A stretch of 64,000 bases of DNA from Paenibacillus azoreducens (GCF_021654775.1 NZ_AP025343.1:3997501-4061500), one strand, 5' to 3'. Numbered from the stretch's first letter, positions 16,832 through 24,307 are shown. Program-made: numbers and translations. The notes: generated from the sequence alone by a model not told the origin.

Positions 16832-17396
16832 AGGAGATGACGATGGTGCTTGCAATTTCAATCATTGGACATCGCCGATCCATGCTTAGTTTGCGCAGGG
16901 TTTGATAGGCTTCCTCTTCCGTATAGCCGTTTTCTCTCATTAATATGCCTTTTGCTTTCTCGACCGCTTTGCGCTCTTCCATCTTCTGCGTCAGCTTTGA
17001 GAGATCCTGTTCCAGCTTCCGGATTTCCTTGCCTTTGGCTATCGTCACTTCCACCATAGGAATGAACGACTTTTCATCAAGCGGCTTTACCAGATAACCA
17101 AGCGCACCGACAGAGGATGCTTTTTCAATCGTCTGTTTGTCGCTGTAGGCGGTTAAAAGGATGATCCCGCCCGCCAGCTGCTCTGAAAGAATTCGTTTAC
17201 CCGCCTTGAGCCCATCCAAAATGGGCATTTGAACATCCATGATGACGAGGTCGGGCAGATGCTTCTTGCATAATTCGATAGCTTCAAAGCCATCGGAAGC
17301 TTCGCCTACTACATTGTAGTCCGCCTCCTCGAGCATCTCACGAATATCCATTCTTGTAATAGGTTCGTCATCGACTATTACAATTTTTCCATTCAT
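16824..17396 (-). CDS. eutV: ANTAR-domain response regulator EutV
   Basis: A 190-residue two-domain regulator. The receiver domain (1-120) shows acidic D9/D10, phosphoacceptor D54 in VIMDVQMP, and K104 in YLVKPLD. The C-terminal ANTAR domain (~132-187) has the RKAVEKAKGILM...GYTEEEAYQTLRKLSMDRR signature that binds pairs of hexaloop hairpins in nascent RNA and prevents termination. Three full target sites and one small-RNA site are visible in this locus. GAGGTG precedes the ATG by 8 nt. eutV-eutW overlap by 8 nt. Confidence 0.96.
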   Translation of the reverse strand: MNGKIVIVDDEPITRMDIREMLEEADYNVVGEASDGFEAIELCKKHLPDLVIMDVQMPILDGLKAGKRILSEQLAGGIILLTAYSDKQTIEKASSVGALGYLVKPLDEKSFIPMVEVTIAKGKEIRKLEQDLSKLTQKMEERKAVEKAKGILMRENGYTEEEAYQTLRKLSMDRRCPMIEIASTIVISYD

Positions 17397-17464
17397 GCGT
17401 CATGCACCTCATTGTATGTCGTTATTTGCTTGTCTGATAAAGCCTGTACTATAATCCCAGTCGT

Positions 17465-17896
17465 CTACCCCTTCAAATAATCTTGAAGGGCATCCACTCC
17501 CACATTCTCGATCGTCGAGACTTCAAAAATCCGCTCCACGCCTGCCGCCACTAAATGTGCTCTGGCCTGCGCGAGTTCCTCTTGCGACTTGGCCAGTTCG
17601 ACTTTCGTGACCACTCCGATAACCGGCTTGGCGAAAACCGTCGCAAAGGCCGGCGGGAAATAGCTGTCTTCTTTCGTGCAATCCTGAACAAGCCCGATGA
17701 CATCGGCATCTACGCTGGAAACTAACAGCATTTTGTATAAATACCGGTTCTCGATGCATTCTCCCGGCGTATCAATCGCCTGGTCGAATGTTTCGACGGC
17801 TTGCGTCTTTTTGTAGGCAATTTCCTCGCCGTGCAGCCATTGGCACAACGTGGTTTTGCCCGATCCTGTACTCCCGGCAAAAATGATTTTCTTCAT
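17465..17896 (-). CDS. eutP: EutP P-loop protein (GTPase-like / acetate kinase)
   Basis: A 143-residue small P-loop NTPase with a Walker A motif GSTGSGKTT at residues 8-16 and a GTPase-like V-T-K-V-E motif near 101 (NKxD equivalent). The D-T-P-G-E motif near 46 corresponds to the GTPase G3 element. In Salmonella EutP and EutQ have been shown to have acetate kinase activity, which would let acetyl phosphate yield ATP; no eutQ is seen in this locus. It lies 9 nt after eutS and 68 nt before eutV. Confidence 0.92.
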   Translation of the reverse strand: MKKIIFAGSTGSGKTTLCQWLHGEEIAYKKTQAVETFDQAIDTPGECIENRYLYKMLLVSSVDADVIGLVQDCTKEDSYFPPAFATVFAKPVIGVVTKVELAKSQEELAQARAHLVAAGVERIFEVSTIENVGVDALQDYLKG

Positions 17897-17905
17897 AAGC
17901 TTCTC

Positions 17906-18271
17906 CTACGTTTTTGTAATATTCGTATTAGCCGAGAAGCCCAATATATTCTGCAATCCCAGCAGCACTTCACTGATTGCAGATTCTACTGATGATACAT
18001 CGCCCGTAATGACGAGTGAACCGCTGAATCGGTCGACAAAACCGATTTGGACACCGGCCGCCTTTGTTGCGATATCCGCTGCAATGATGGAAGCTTCGCT
18101 TGGCGTTATCGTCATGACGCCGATGGACTGATGTTCTTCGTTTCCGAGTCCCAGCTTCTTGTAGATATCCGGGTTCGGGTTTGCAATAATGTGAGCCAAA
18201 GTGACCTGTTTGCCAGGTACATACTCCTGAATCACACGTTGTTTCTCGGCTCCTTGTTCCATACTCCTCAT
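17906..18271 (-). CDS. eutS: BMC-H shell protein EutS
   Basis: About 121 residues. The conserved N-terminal extension [21 protein letters not shown] and the permuted BMC core ([25 protein letters not shown] ... [17 protein letters not shown]) identify EutS, the bent hexameric shell tile. The start at 18271 is chosen among three in-frame ATGs; the nearby ATG at 18262 is also possible because GAGGAG lies immediately upstream of it. First gene behind its own promoter and ANTAR leader. Confidence 0.93.
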   Translation of the reverse strand: MRSMEQGAEKQRVIQEYVPGKQVTLAHIIANPNPDIYKKLGLGNEEHQSIGVMTITPSEASIIAADIATKAAGVQIGFVDRFSGSLVITGDVSSVESAISEVLLGLQNILGFSANTNITKT

Positions 18272-18292
18272 CTCACTCTCTATCAAAAACAC

Positions 18293-18436
18293 TAAAAGAG
18301 GTTGTTAAGAAAAACGTCTATCGACGTATTTTCATAGAAGACAGACCGCGCTTAGCGGATGTTTTTCTTGCGATTATAGAATTGTTCAGCTTCGCTGAAA
18401 ATTTATAAATTCTATAATCTTCAAAAAGTCACTGCA
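18293..18436. repeat. partial second copy of the MITE-like repeat family
   Basis: Read on the minus strand, the order of blocks matches 15165-15304 read on the plus strand: a hairpin with arms like ATAGAATT/AATTCTATA around a CAGCG..GCTGA core, then TCGCAAGAAAA, a CGCGGTC block, a GTCGATAGACG-type stem, and ACAACCTCTT at the end. The intervening bases diverge. It lies between the eutS terminator and the eutS start. Confidence 0.6.
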
Positions 18437-18445
18437 AAAAACAAT

Positions 18446-18485
18446 AAAAGCCCCTTAAAAGTCCACGCGGAATTTTTAAGAAGCC
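18446..18485 (-). terminator. ANTAR-controlled terminator before eutS
   Basis: GGCTTCTTAAAAATTCC pairs with GGACTTTTAAGGGGC (with G-U pairs) around a GCGT-type loop and is followed by a T-rich run. Its 5' arm shares GGCTT with hairpin P2. Confidence 0.75.
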
Positions 18486-18522
18486 ACTTTGCTTTGATTT
18501 GTATGCAACACGCCGTTGTGTT
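18481..18522 (-). promoter_or_regulatory. ANTAR (EutV) dual-hairpin antiterminator, eutS leader
   Basis: P1 (18507-18522) is AACAC, hexaloop AACGGC, GTGTT. P2 (18481-18494) is AAGC, hexaloop AAAGTG, GCTT. Both loops obey the A1/G4 rule. The two hairpins are 12 nt apart, and P2 overlaps the terminator stem. Confidence 0.88.
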
Positions 18523-18528
18523 ACTTTT

Positions 18529-18558
18529 ACTATATTTGAATATTGCAAGCGATGTCAA
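18529..18558 (-). promoter_or_regulatory. sigma-A-type promoter for eutS operon segment
   Basis: Minus strand TTGACA (18553-18558), 18-bp spacer, TATAGT (18529-18534). The predicted start of transcription falls only a few bases before ANTAR hairpin P1, as expected for a leader controlled by antitermination. Confidence 0.75.
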
Positions 18559-18587
18559 TACGAAATCCGTCAAAATTCGACTCGGTT

Positions 18588-19730
18588 TTAGAATTGAAAC
18601 ATTTTGTTCAAAATTTGAAGCACATCCTCTGCCGTAGGAACGCGTGGATTTGTTGCAGTACATCCGTCTTTCAGCGCGCCTTCGGCGATCGAAACTCTCA
18701 TTTCCTCAAGCAAAGCTTGATCCACGCCACATTCCCGCAGCGTTTGCGGCATATTCAATTGTTTCTGCAGCTGTTTGATCGCCTGCACCAGACTCCGGAC
18801 GCCGCTCTTCGCATTTGGTGCGGATAACCCCAAGCTTTTGGCAATATCGGCATACCGAACCGCTGCTCTATTGCTATCCTCCTTACCGTAACCCGGCTTG
18901 TAATCGGCATTAAATTCGATGACATGCGGAAGGAGAATCGCATTCATGCGTCCGTGGGCAATTTTGAATTTGGCCCCTGCCACATGCGCAATCCCATGAT
19001 TCAGCCCAAGCGACGCAATATTGAACGCCATCCCAGCGATGCAGGAGGCATTATGCATTTTTTCGCGCGCCACAAGATCATTTCCGTCCTTATAAGCACG
19101 CGGCAAATAAGCAAAGACCAGCTTCATCGCTTTCTCGGCCAGCGCATCGGATATATCATTGGCTTTGGTGGATACATACGCTTCAATCGCATGCGTCAGC
19201 ACATCCATGCCGGTATCCGCCGTGATGAAATCCGGCACGCTTTTGACGAGTTCGGGATCCAGAATCGCTTCTTGCGGCAGCATGTCATCGGATACAAGCG
19301 GATACTTGATGTTTTTCTGTTTGTCGCTAATAACGGAAAATGAAGTAACTTCCGAGCCCGTTCCGCTTGTTGTCGGGATAGCAATGAACGGGATATCGCG
19401 CTGGTCAAGCAGCTTTTGCGCGAACAGCTTCATCGCTTTAGCCGCATCAATGGCCGAACCGCCGCCAATGGCAATGATCAGATCGGTGTTGAAGGAGCGG
19501 AGTGCCTCGACGCCTTCCGTGACGACTTCGATCGGCGGATCCGGGACAATATTGCTGAAAATATACTGCTCGTTGCTGCTGTGCAGGCGATCAAACACCA
19601 TGTTGATCATTCCCGACTTCATCATAAACGGATCCGTGACGATGAACATTCGTTTATTTCGCCATTCCGATAGGCGATCCATTGCGCCTTGCCCCATATA
19701 GAGGTCGGCTTTAATCGAAAGTTTATCCAT
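18588..19730 (-). CDS. eutG: iron-containing alcohol dehydrogenase EutG
   Basis: A 380-residue group III (Fe-type) alcohol dehydrogenase that reduces acetaldehyde to ethanol and regenerates NAD+ inside the compartment. Seen motifs: the cofactor motif AIGGGSAIDAAKA near residue 92, D-x3-H metal region DVLTHAIEAYVS, and the histidine cluster LNHGIAHVAGAKFKIAHGRMNA. ATG 19730 has TTGGAGGTG upstream; a longer frame reaches into the terminator. It is the first protein gene of the locus, with its own promoter and ANTAR-controlled leader. Confidence 0.93.
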   Translation of the reverse strand: MDKLSIKADLYMGQGAMDRLSEWRNKRMFIVTDPFMMKSGMINMVFDRLHSSNEQYIFSNIVPDPPIEVVTEGVEALRSFNTDLIIAIGGGSAIDAAKAMKLFAQKLLDQRDIPFIAIPTTSGTGSEVTSFSVISDKQKNIKYPLVSDDMLPQEAILDPELVKSVPDFITADTGMDVLTHAIEAYVSTKANDISDALAEKAMKLVFAYLPRAYKDGNDLVAREKMHNASCIAGMAFNIASLGLNHGIAHVAGAKFKIAHGRMNAILLPHVIEFNADYKPGYGKEDSNRAAVRYADIAKSLGLSAPNAKSGVRSLVQAIKQLQKQLNMPQTLRECGVDQALLEEMRVSIAEGALKDGCTATNPRVPTAEDVLQILNKMFQF

Positions 19731-19759
19731 GTAAAGCACCTCCAAGAAGTAATTGCAAC

Positions 19760-19803
19760 AAAAAAAGAGGCCGTTCAAAGGGAATTCCCCTTCAAAAGCC
19801 TCT
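19760..19803 (-). terminator. ANTAR-controlled terminator before eutG
   Basis: GAGGC and GCCTC arms enclose an inner AAGGG/CCCTT hairpin and are followed by seven T residues. The 5' arm GAGGC is also part of the loop and 3' arm of ANTAR hairpin P2. Confidence 0.87.
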
Positions 19804-19836
19804 TTGCTTGTTATCATGTGTGCACGCCATTGTGCA
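19796..19836 (-). promoter_or_regulatory. ANTAR (EutV) dual-hairpin antiterminator, eutG leader
   Basis: P1 (19821-19836) is TGCAC, hexaloop AATGGC, GTGCA. P2 (19796-19809) is AAGC, hexaloop AAAGAG, GCTT. The linker is 11 nt. Both loops fit the A1/G4 rule, and P2 overlaps the terminator, giving the standard EutV antitermination layout. Confidence 0.9.
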
Positions 19837-19864
19837 GCTTCGTATGATTAAATTTTGCATTTAT

Positions 19865-19894
19865 ACTGTACACCGTCATTCCGATCTTCGTCAA
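19865..19894 (-). promoter_or_regulatory. candidate promoter for eutG
   Basis: Minus strand TTGACG (19889-19894), 18-bp spacer, TACAGT (19865-19870), located between the end of the EutX-like RNA and the eutG ANTAR hairpins. Confidence 0.5.
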
Positions 19895-19963
19895 CCGCTT
19901 CCGGAACTTGTCCTTAGATCAGACACAATAACGGCAAAAATTCTATAAATTAAAAAAAGGGAC

Positions 19964-20035
19964 ATGCACCCCATTGTGCATATGATTCTTCGTCACTGGA
20001 GAATCCCCCCGTTTGCGGGCAATACCTCATTGTAC
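19964..20035 (-). promoter_or_regulatory. candidate EutV-binding hairpins inside the small RNA
   Basis: P2 (19964-19981) is ATGCAC, hexaloop AATGGG, GTGCAT, extendable to 8 pairs, and lies just before the T-run. The P1 candidate (20022-20035) is GTAC, hexaloop AATGAG, GTAT, with a short stem including one G-U. The linker is long (40 nt) but contains two small hairpins of its own (CCCG/CGGG and GATTCT/AGAATC) that would shorten the distance in space. P2 is convincing; P1 is weaker. Confidence 0.65.
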
Positions 20036-20097
20036 ATGTTCGGTTTGGCGAACACCCGGCTGTGGCCAACAACATTGTCGGCAGCCTTTGCAGCAAA

Positions 20098-20160
20098 TAA
20101 AAAAGCCTAGCGAGGCGGATCGTCACTAGACTTGTAAACCAGCCACTTTCGCCTCGAAAT
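20098..20160 (-). terminator. riboswitch expression platform / conditional terminator
   Basis: After the aptamer, CGAGGCG can pair with CGCCTCG, or GTCTAG can pair with CTAGGC directly before TTTTTT (ending about 20098). The two pairings compete because the CGCCTCG arm lies inside the loop of the second hairpin, as expected for a ligand-controlled terminator. Confidence 0.65.
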
Positions 20161-20164
20161 GACT

Positions 20165-20285
20165 GGTCTCTCCAAAGTTACTAGACAAAAGACCTGACTT
20201 AAGACCGATCATTCGGTCTATCACAGTGGCGGGACCGCGTTGGATTTGCACCAAACTTCCATTGCCTATAACTTTTTCTATTGTA
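20165..20285 (-). promoter_or_regulatory. cobalamin (adenosylcobalamin) riboswitch aptamer
   Basis: The minus strand shows the conserved core: GGTGCAAATCC, then CGGTCCCGCCACTGT (variant of the CGGTGCCGCAACTGT element), an extra hairpin GACCGA/TCGGTC, and AAGTCAGGTC (the GAGTCAGGA-type element), followed by GAGACCAGTC. Its position at the head of a locus whose key enzyme needs adenosylcobalamin supports the call. Confidence 0.88.
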
Positions 20286-20315
20286 CATGACGTGAATGGA
20301 AGCCCATTCGACATC

Positions 20316-20343
20316 ATTATAGCATAAACGACTCGTTTGGCAA
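20316..20343 (-). promoter_or_regulatory. promoter of the riboswitch/ANTAR small RNA
   Basis: Minus strand TTGCCA (20338-20343), 16-bp spacer, perfect TATAAT (20316-20321). Start of transcription expected near 20309, just before the riboswitch. Confidence 0.78.
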
Positions 20344-20383
20344 TATAAAATTAGAAAAATAATACGCAAAATAACGCAATCAA

Positions 20384-21181
20384 TCAATTCCCTGCGCTTT
20401 CATATTTACTCAGCCCCTTTTTAAATATCCATCCTGCCAAAATAACCGTGTATACGGCTACCAGAGGGGTCAACATGCCCCAATAAGCCCAGCTCCCTTT
20501 GCCGAACAAGTAAGAGGCCGGGAAAAAGCTGATAAAAGCAAATGGAACAATGATCGTAATCAGCAGCTGCACCCCAATGTTGTAGATACTGATCGGATAC
20601 TGCGCCAGTTGGCCGAGGGTATGGATGGTGTGGGCAAAGGAAGTATTCGAGCTTCCGGTCCAGAAGGTTTGACAGTTGGCCGCAAACAAGATGGAAACAC
20701 GTATGACGACGGCAGACGCTAAAAATAAGAGGCTTATAAGCACCTTGCTGAGCGTCCAATCCAAATGAATATGCTGCAGCGATTGAACCATAATAACTCC
20801 GCCGACGATGATAGAACCCATGCCGCCAATCCCGATATTTGACGTAAACACCTGCAGAATCGGCGAGATAGGTCTAAATAAAATACGGTCCATTTCGCCT
20901 TTATTGACCAAACCTCCTAATACCCACATACCATTTAAAAATAGTGACTGAACGCCTTCAATAAAAAAGACGGCGGCATAAACAAAAGCAACTTCCCAAA
21001 ACTCCCAGCCTTGAATATTCGGGATCTTTTGATACACGACCCAGAGAAAGACGATACCTAATAACTGCGTGACCGTTCCCGCAAACAAAGATATAACAAA
21101 ATCCGCCTGGTATGATACGATCGCTTTGATTTGTTGGCTCATAAGCCGGTAATAGATATATAACGACCTAGCTCGCCGCAT
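20384..21181 (-). CDS. ABC-2 type exporter permease (COG3694-like)
   Basis: A 265-residue integral membrane protein with six hydrophobic segments and no other domain. Its sequence pattern (RLMSQQIKAIVSYQADFVIS at the start; LNGMWVLGGLVNKGEMDRILFRPISP mid-protein) fits the COG3694 permease that pairs with a COG4587 permease and a COG4586 ATPase in Firmicute exporters of unknown substrate. Last gene of a three-gene operon; 17 nt after the preceding permease. GGGGGAGG lies upstream of the ATG. Substrate unknown. Confidence 0.87.
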   Translation of the reverse strand: MRRARSLYIYYRLMSQQIKAIVSYQADFVISLFAGTVTQLLGIVFLWVVYQKIPNIQGWEFWEVAFVYAAVFFIEGVQSLFLNGMWVLGGLVNKGEMDRILFRPISPILQVFTSNIGIGGMGSIIVGGVIMVQSLQHIHLDWTLSKVLISLLFLASAVVIRVSILFAANCQTFWTGSSNTSFAHTIHTLGQLAQYPISIYNIGVQLLITIIVPFAFISFFPASYLFGKGSWAYWGMLTPLVAVYTVILAGWIFKKGLSKYESAGN

Positions 21182-21198
21182 TTATTTCCTCCCCCCAA

Positions 21199-21999
21199 TT
21201 ATCCCCCGTTTATCGTAACTTGGCGTACCGCCCAGACCCACAGCCATTTTCCCAAGGTCCATAAAACAATTCCCCAAAAGATCTGTATGCCGATCTGTCC
21301 CCAGGCTTCAAGTCCGATCGCCTTGCCCAGATAAATCGATGCCGGGATGTGTACAATCCCTTGAAAAGGCAATAGTCTGCTGATTCCCGCGAGCCACTCC
21401 GGGAAAAATGCAAACGGTATCAAAGCTCCCGAGAAAAAATTGGTTAGTGCCGCCCTCATCCAGGCCACACCTATTCCGTTCGCTGTCCAAAAACAGAACA
21501 GACTGGCCAAATATATAATGCCAAACTTAATAAATACGGACAGGGCCAGGCTCAAAATAAACAAAACTCCGGATTGAAGCGAATCAGGCATCACCAGGCT
21601 TTTCGTACTTAGCAGCAGCGCTGCGATCATGATTGCCGCAATGCATCCTTCCATCAAACTTGCGCCAGCCGTTTCGGCGATCCGCGCTTTTTGAAAATCC
21701 AGGGGCTTGAGCAGATCCATCGCTACGTCGCCTTTAATTATCTTTCGTGAAATGCTCGTTTCCGAATACCAGGAGATCAGGGAGTTCGTAAGGTATGTAA
21801 TAAAAATATAAGCTTTCATTTGCTCCCAAGTAAATCCGGAAAGCTGCTCCCTTTGATCGAAGATCGCCTGCCATAAATAAAACATTGCAATAACAAAAAT
21901 CAAACTTCCAAGCAAACTGATAAAGTATGTAAAACGGTAAGCGATTACATTTTGCATCGAAACTTGGGCTAGTTTGATGTATTTTTTTGAGGCCATCAT
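21199..21999 (-). CDS. ABC-2 type exporter permease (COG4587-like)
   Basis: About 266 residues, six membrane segments, with the ISRKIIKGDVAMDLLKPLDFQ motif (gating or coupling region shared with the partner permease's KGEMDRILFRPIS). It overlaps the stop of the ATPase gene, so the two are translationally coupled. The start could be either of two adjacent ATG codons (21999 or 21996); GCAGGTGG is the site. Forms a heterodimer with the next permease by family analogy. Confidence 0.87.
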   Translation of the reverse strand: MMASKKYIKLAQVSMQNVIAYRFTYFISLLGSLIFVIAMFYLWQAIFDQREQLSGFTWEQMKAYIFITYLTNSLISWYSETSISRKIIKGDVAMDLLKPLDFQKARIAETAGASLMEGCIAAIMIAALLLSTKSLVMPDSLQSGVLFILSLALSVFIKFGIIYLASLFCFWTANGIGVAWMRAALTNFFSGALIPFAFFPEWLAGISRLLPFQGIVHIPASIYLGKAIGLEAWGQIGIQIFWGIVLWTLGKWLWVWAVRQVTINGG

Positions 22000-23015
22000 G
22001 CCCACCTGCCCTCGTTAATGACGAGCTCGCCATCGTATAGCTTGCGGATCACATGATCAATCTTAGGTTCATCGATATGAAAGTCGCTTACATTCCCGTT
22101 CTGCATCATATAGCCTGCAATTTCCCCCGCTGAAATCTGAAACCTGTTAAAACGGACCGAAAAACTTGTTCCTTCATCATTTTCGAGAATAACGCCAGGC
22201 AGTTTGGATATTACGCTTTGCAAATCCTTGATCGGTTCGTCAACCTGAAAATGGATCGTTCTTTCTTGGGCAAACAGATCCTTCATCTCCTGAAGCTCTC
22301 CGTCATAAATGATCCGTCCATGGTCGATGATAATCAGGCGTCTGCATATTTCTTCGATATCCTCAAGGTCATGCGTTGTAAGCATAATGGTTGTGCCTTG
22401 CTCCCTGTTCATTTCTTTTACGAAACGGCGTATGCGTTCTTTGACTGCAATGTCCAGCCCGATGGTCGGCTCGTCGAGATAAACAATTTGGGGATTATGT
22501 AAAAGGGCGGCAGCCAAGTCGGCGCGCATTCTTTGCCCAAGCGAGATTTTTCTGGCGGATAGGTGCAGGAATTCGTTTAGTCCGAGTAATTCTACGAAGC
22601 GGTCCAGGTTCTGCCGGTACATAGGAGCCGGAATCTCATAAATATCCTTGATCAATGAAAAAGATTCTATTACAGGGAGATCCCACCACAGCTGCGTTCG
22701 TTGACCGAAGACAACTCCGATGTTTTTGGCATTTTCAATCCGGTGTTTGCTTGGGGAATTCCCGTTGACCATGACTTTGCCGGATGTGGGAACTAAAATG
22801 CCTGTGAGCATTTTGATTGTTGTAGATTTCCCGGCCCCGTTGGGGCCGACGTACGCTACGGACTCACCGCTCTCAATGTTCAGATTGATTTGTTCGACGG
22901 CTGTTTTTTCGCGGTAGGCTGGACGAAATAAATGTTTAATGGCACCTTTTAAGCCCGGTTCTTTGATTGGCACTTTGAATTTTTTGGTTAGCGACTCAAC
23001 TTCAATCAAACTCAT
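21996..23015 (-). CDS. ABC exporter ATP-binding protein (COG4586-like)
   Basis: A 339-residue ATPase: Walker A GPNGAGKSTT near residue 57, Q-loop, signature ISLGQRMR, Walker B IVYLDEPTIGLD and H-switch TTHDLEDIEE. The ~80-residue C-terminal extension resembles DrrA-type ATPases that power multidrug or lipid export. First gene of the operon, GAGGAGG upstream. The operon carries no regulator or substrate clue. Confidence 0.92.
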   Translation of the reverse strand: MSLIEVESLTKKFKVPIKEPGLKGAIKHLFRPAYREKTAVEQINLNIESGESVAYVGPNGAGKSTTIKMLTGILVPTSGKVMVNGNSPSKHRIENAKNIGVVFGQRTQLWWDLPVIESFSLIKDIYEIPAPMYRQNLDRFVELLGLNEFLHLSARKISLGQRMRADLAAALLHNPQIVYLDEPTIGLDIAVKERIRRFVKEMNREQGTTIMLTTHDLEDIEEICRRLIIIDHGRIIYDGELQEMKDLFAQERTIHFQVDEPIKDLQSVISKLPGVILENDEGTSFSVRFNRFQISAGEIAGYMMQNGNVSDFHIDEPKIDHVIRKLYDGELVINEGRWA

Positions 23016-23037
23016 GAACCTTCAGCCTCCTCAATTT

Positions 23038-23742
23038 TTAATTTCTGTTTCGCATGTTTGAAAGCACCTTTTTCGCAGCCATTCTCCCATTCGGCATTCC
23101 GTTTTGCGATACCTCTACCAACTTGTCATAAGCCGGTAAATATCTATGGTATCCCAAAATCTCGCAAGCCCTTTCTTGCACATACATATCTTCATCATCC
23201 AGAAACGGAATTAAAGTATCCAGTTGATTGGCGGGGGTTAAAGCCATGATGGAGAACATCATCTGACATCTGGGGTCATCATTCGGTTGATCGGAAAACA
23301 GCCACTGATTCAGTTCTTGAATGCATTGTACGTCTGCATCGATATCCTGAGGATTTGCTTCAGATCCTGTCGGGTAGTCTTTTGTCAGCTCATCCCAATC
23401 CAGATCCGCATTTTGCTCAAGCGCTGCAATAAATGTATGTAAACTTCTAAAGGCCGGAGACAGGTCGGTTTCTTCATGGCTGACATAACAAACTCTATAT
23501 TTAATCGGTCCCTGATAATAAAATCCAACATAATTGGAGTTATCATCAGTCCATAGCGGAATAATATTCTGAAACTCTTCAATATCAGACATAAATTCCA
23601 TAAGTTCGGTAATCTCGTCTGTATTCATGATTCTCAAATAAAAGTCATTGTCCTGCTGCTTTATGACATGCGATTTCAGGGCATCGATTATATCGTCAGG
23701 TAAATCCGCATTCCATTTTTTCAAAAGATTTTTAATTTCCAT
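23038..23742 (-). CDS. SUKH (SMI1/KNR4)-like protein with C-terminal HEAT-type repeats
   Basis: A 234-residue, acidic cytosolic protein I cannot name securely. The first ~120 residues (EFQNIIPLWTDDNSNYVGFYYQGP) resemble a SUKH/SMI1-KNR4 domain; the last ~70 (LIPFLDDEDMYVQERACEILGYHRYLPAYDKLVEV) look like one or two HEAT repeats. SUKH proteins are often immunity proteins against contact-dependent toxins, but no toxin gene is adjacent, and the family also includes housekeeping members. It is 22 nt upstream of the ABC ATPase gene and may be co-transcribed with it. Confidence 0.6.
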   Translation of the reverse strand: MEIKNLLKKWNADLPDDIIDALKSHVIKQQDNDFYLRIMNTDEITELMEFMSDIEEFQNIIPLWTDDNSNYVGFYYQGPIKYRVCYVSHEETDLSPAFRSLHTFIAALEQNADLDWDELTKDYPTGSEANPQDIDADVQCIQELNQWLFSDQPNDDPRCQMMFSIMALTPANQLDTLIPFLDDEDMYVQERACEILGYHRYLPAYDKLVEVSQNGMPNGRMAAKKVLSNMRNRN

Positions 23743-23775
23743 GATCTGCTCCTCCCATCTAGCGTTAGATTGTCA

Positions 23776-24192
23776 TCAATATTCCATGACCCAATATTTC
23801 TCCCCATCCTTCTCTTCTTCCACTACCTTCTTCCAGCCATTTTTCTCGTAGAATTTCAACGCTTTGTGATTCTCGGACACGCATTTCAAACGCGCGGGCC
23901 GATTCATTTTCTCGATCGAGGCAGACAGCAGTTCTTTGCCGACACCTTGGCCGGAAACCTCGGGATGAACAAATAGCAGATGGATGAAATCATCGGGCAA
24001 ATATAAAGATGAGAAACCAAGAATTCGACCATCATCTTCTGCCAAAATGATGTATTCATCCGCGGTCTGTTTATCGAAATCTTCCAAAGCCATGCCTTCC
24101 TGATTCGCCCAATAGAAACTTTGTCGCCGGGATGCAAGGAATACGTTTCTAAGTTCAGGATAATCAGATTGATTTGCTTGTCGTATTTGCAA
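23776..24192 (-). CDS. GNAT family N-acetyltransferase
   Basis: A 138-residue single-domain GNAT. The acetyl-CoA loop is visible as VHPEVSGQGVGKELLSASIEKM (R/Q-x-x-G-x-G/A motif) near residue 75, preceded by ILGFSSLYLPDDFIHLLFV strands, and ended by YEKNGWKKV. The start codon is TTG (24192) with a GTGAGA site upstream. Substrate unknown. It stands 33 nt before the SUKH-like gene in the same direction. Confidence 0.88.
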   Translation of the reverse strand: MQIRQANQSDYPELRNVFLASRRQSFYWANQEGMALEDFDKQTADEYIILAEDDGRILGFSSLYLPDDFIHLLFVHPEVSGQGVGKELLSASIEKMNRPARLKCVSENHKALKFYEKNGWKKVVEEEKDGEKYWVMEY

Positions 24193-24307
24193 AATTTCTC
24201 ACGCTCGCCTTCTAAGTTAATTGAAATGATAATGAAGTTACACAGTATTGTAACAGAGTGGAATAAGCAGATGTAGCGCAAAATGAAAAAATCTTTTGAG
24301 CAAAAGG

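Larger units (their letters stand above)
19950..20309 (-). ncRNA. EutX/Rli55-like small RNA (cobalamin riboswitch plus ANTAR hairpins)
   Basis: The transcript predicted from the strong promoter at 20316-20343 contains, in order, a cobalamin riboswitch, a conditional terminator, a candidate pair of EutV-type hairpins, and a run of seven T residues near 19951-19957. This is the layout of EutX of Enterococcus faecalis and Rli55 of Listeria: with cobalamin bound the RNA ends early, without it the ANTAR hairpins are made and hold EutV away from the eut mRNA. No coding frame with a ribosome site lies inside. Ends are estimated from the promoter and T-run. Confidence 0.78.

Noticed and set aside
17397..17420. 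Hexaloop-like AATGAG before eutV resembling an ANTAR hairpin
   Set aside because: The flanking bases give only three pairs, there is no second hairpin or terminator, and GAGGTG here is the eutV ribosome site. The match is most likely coincidence.
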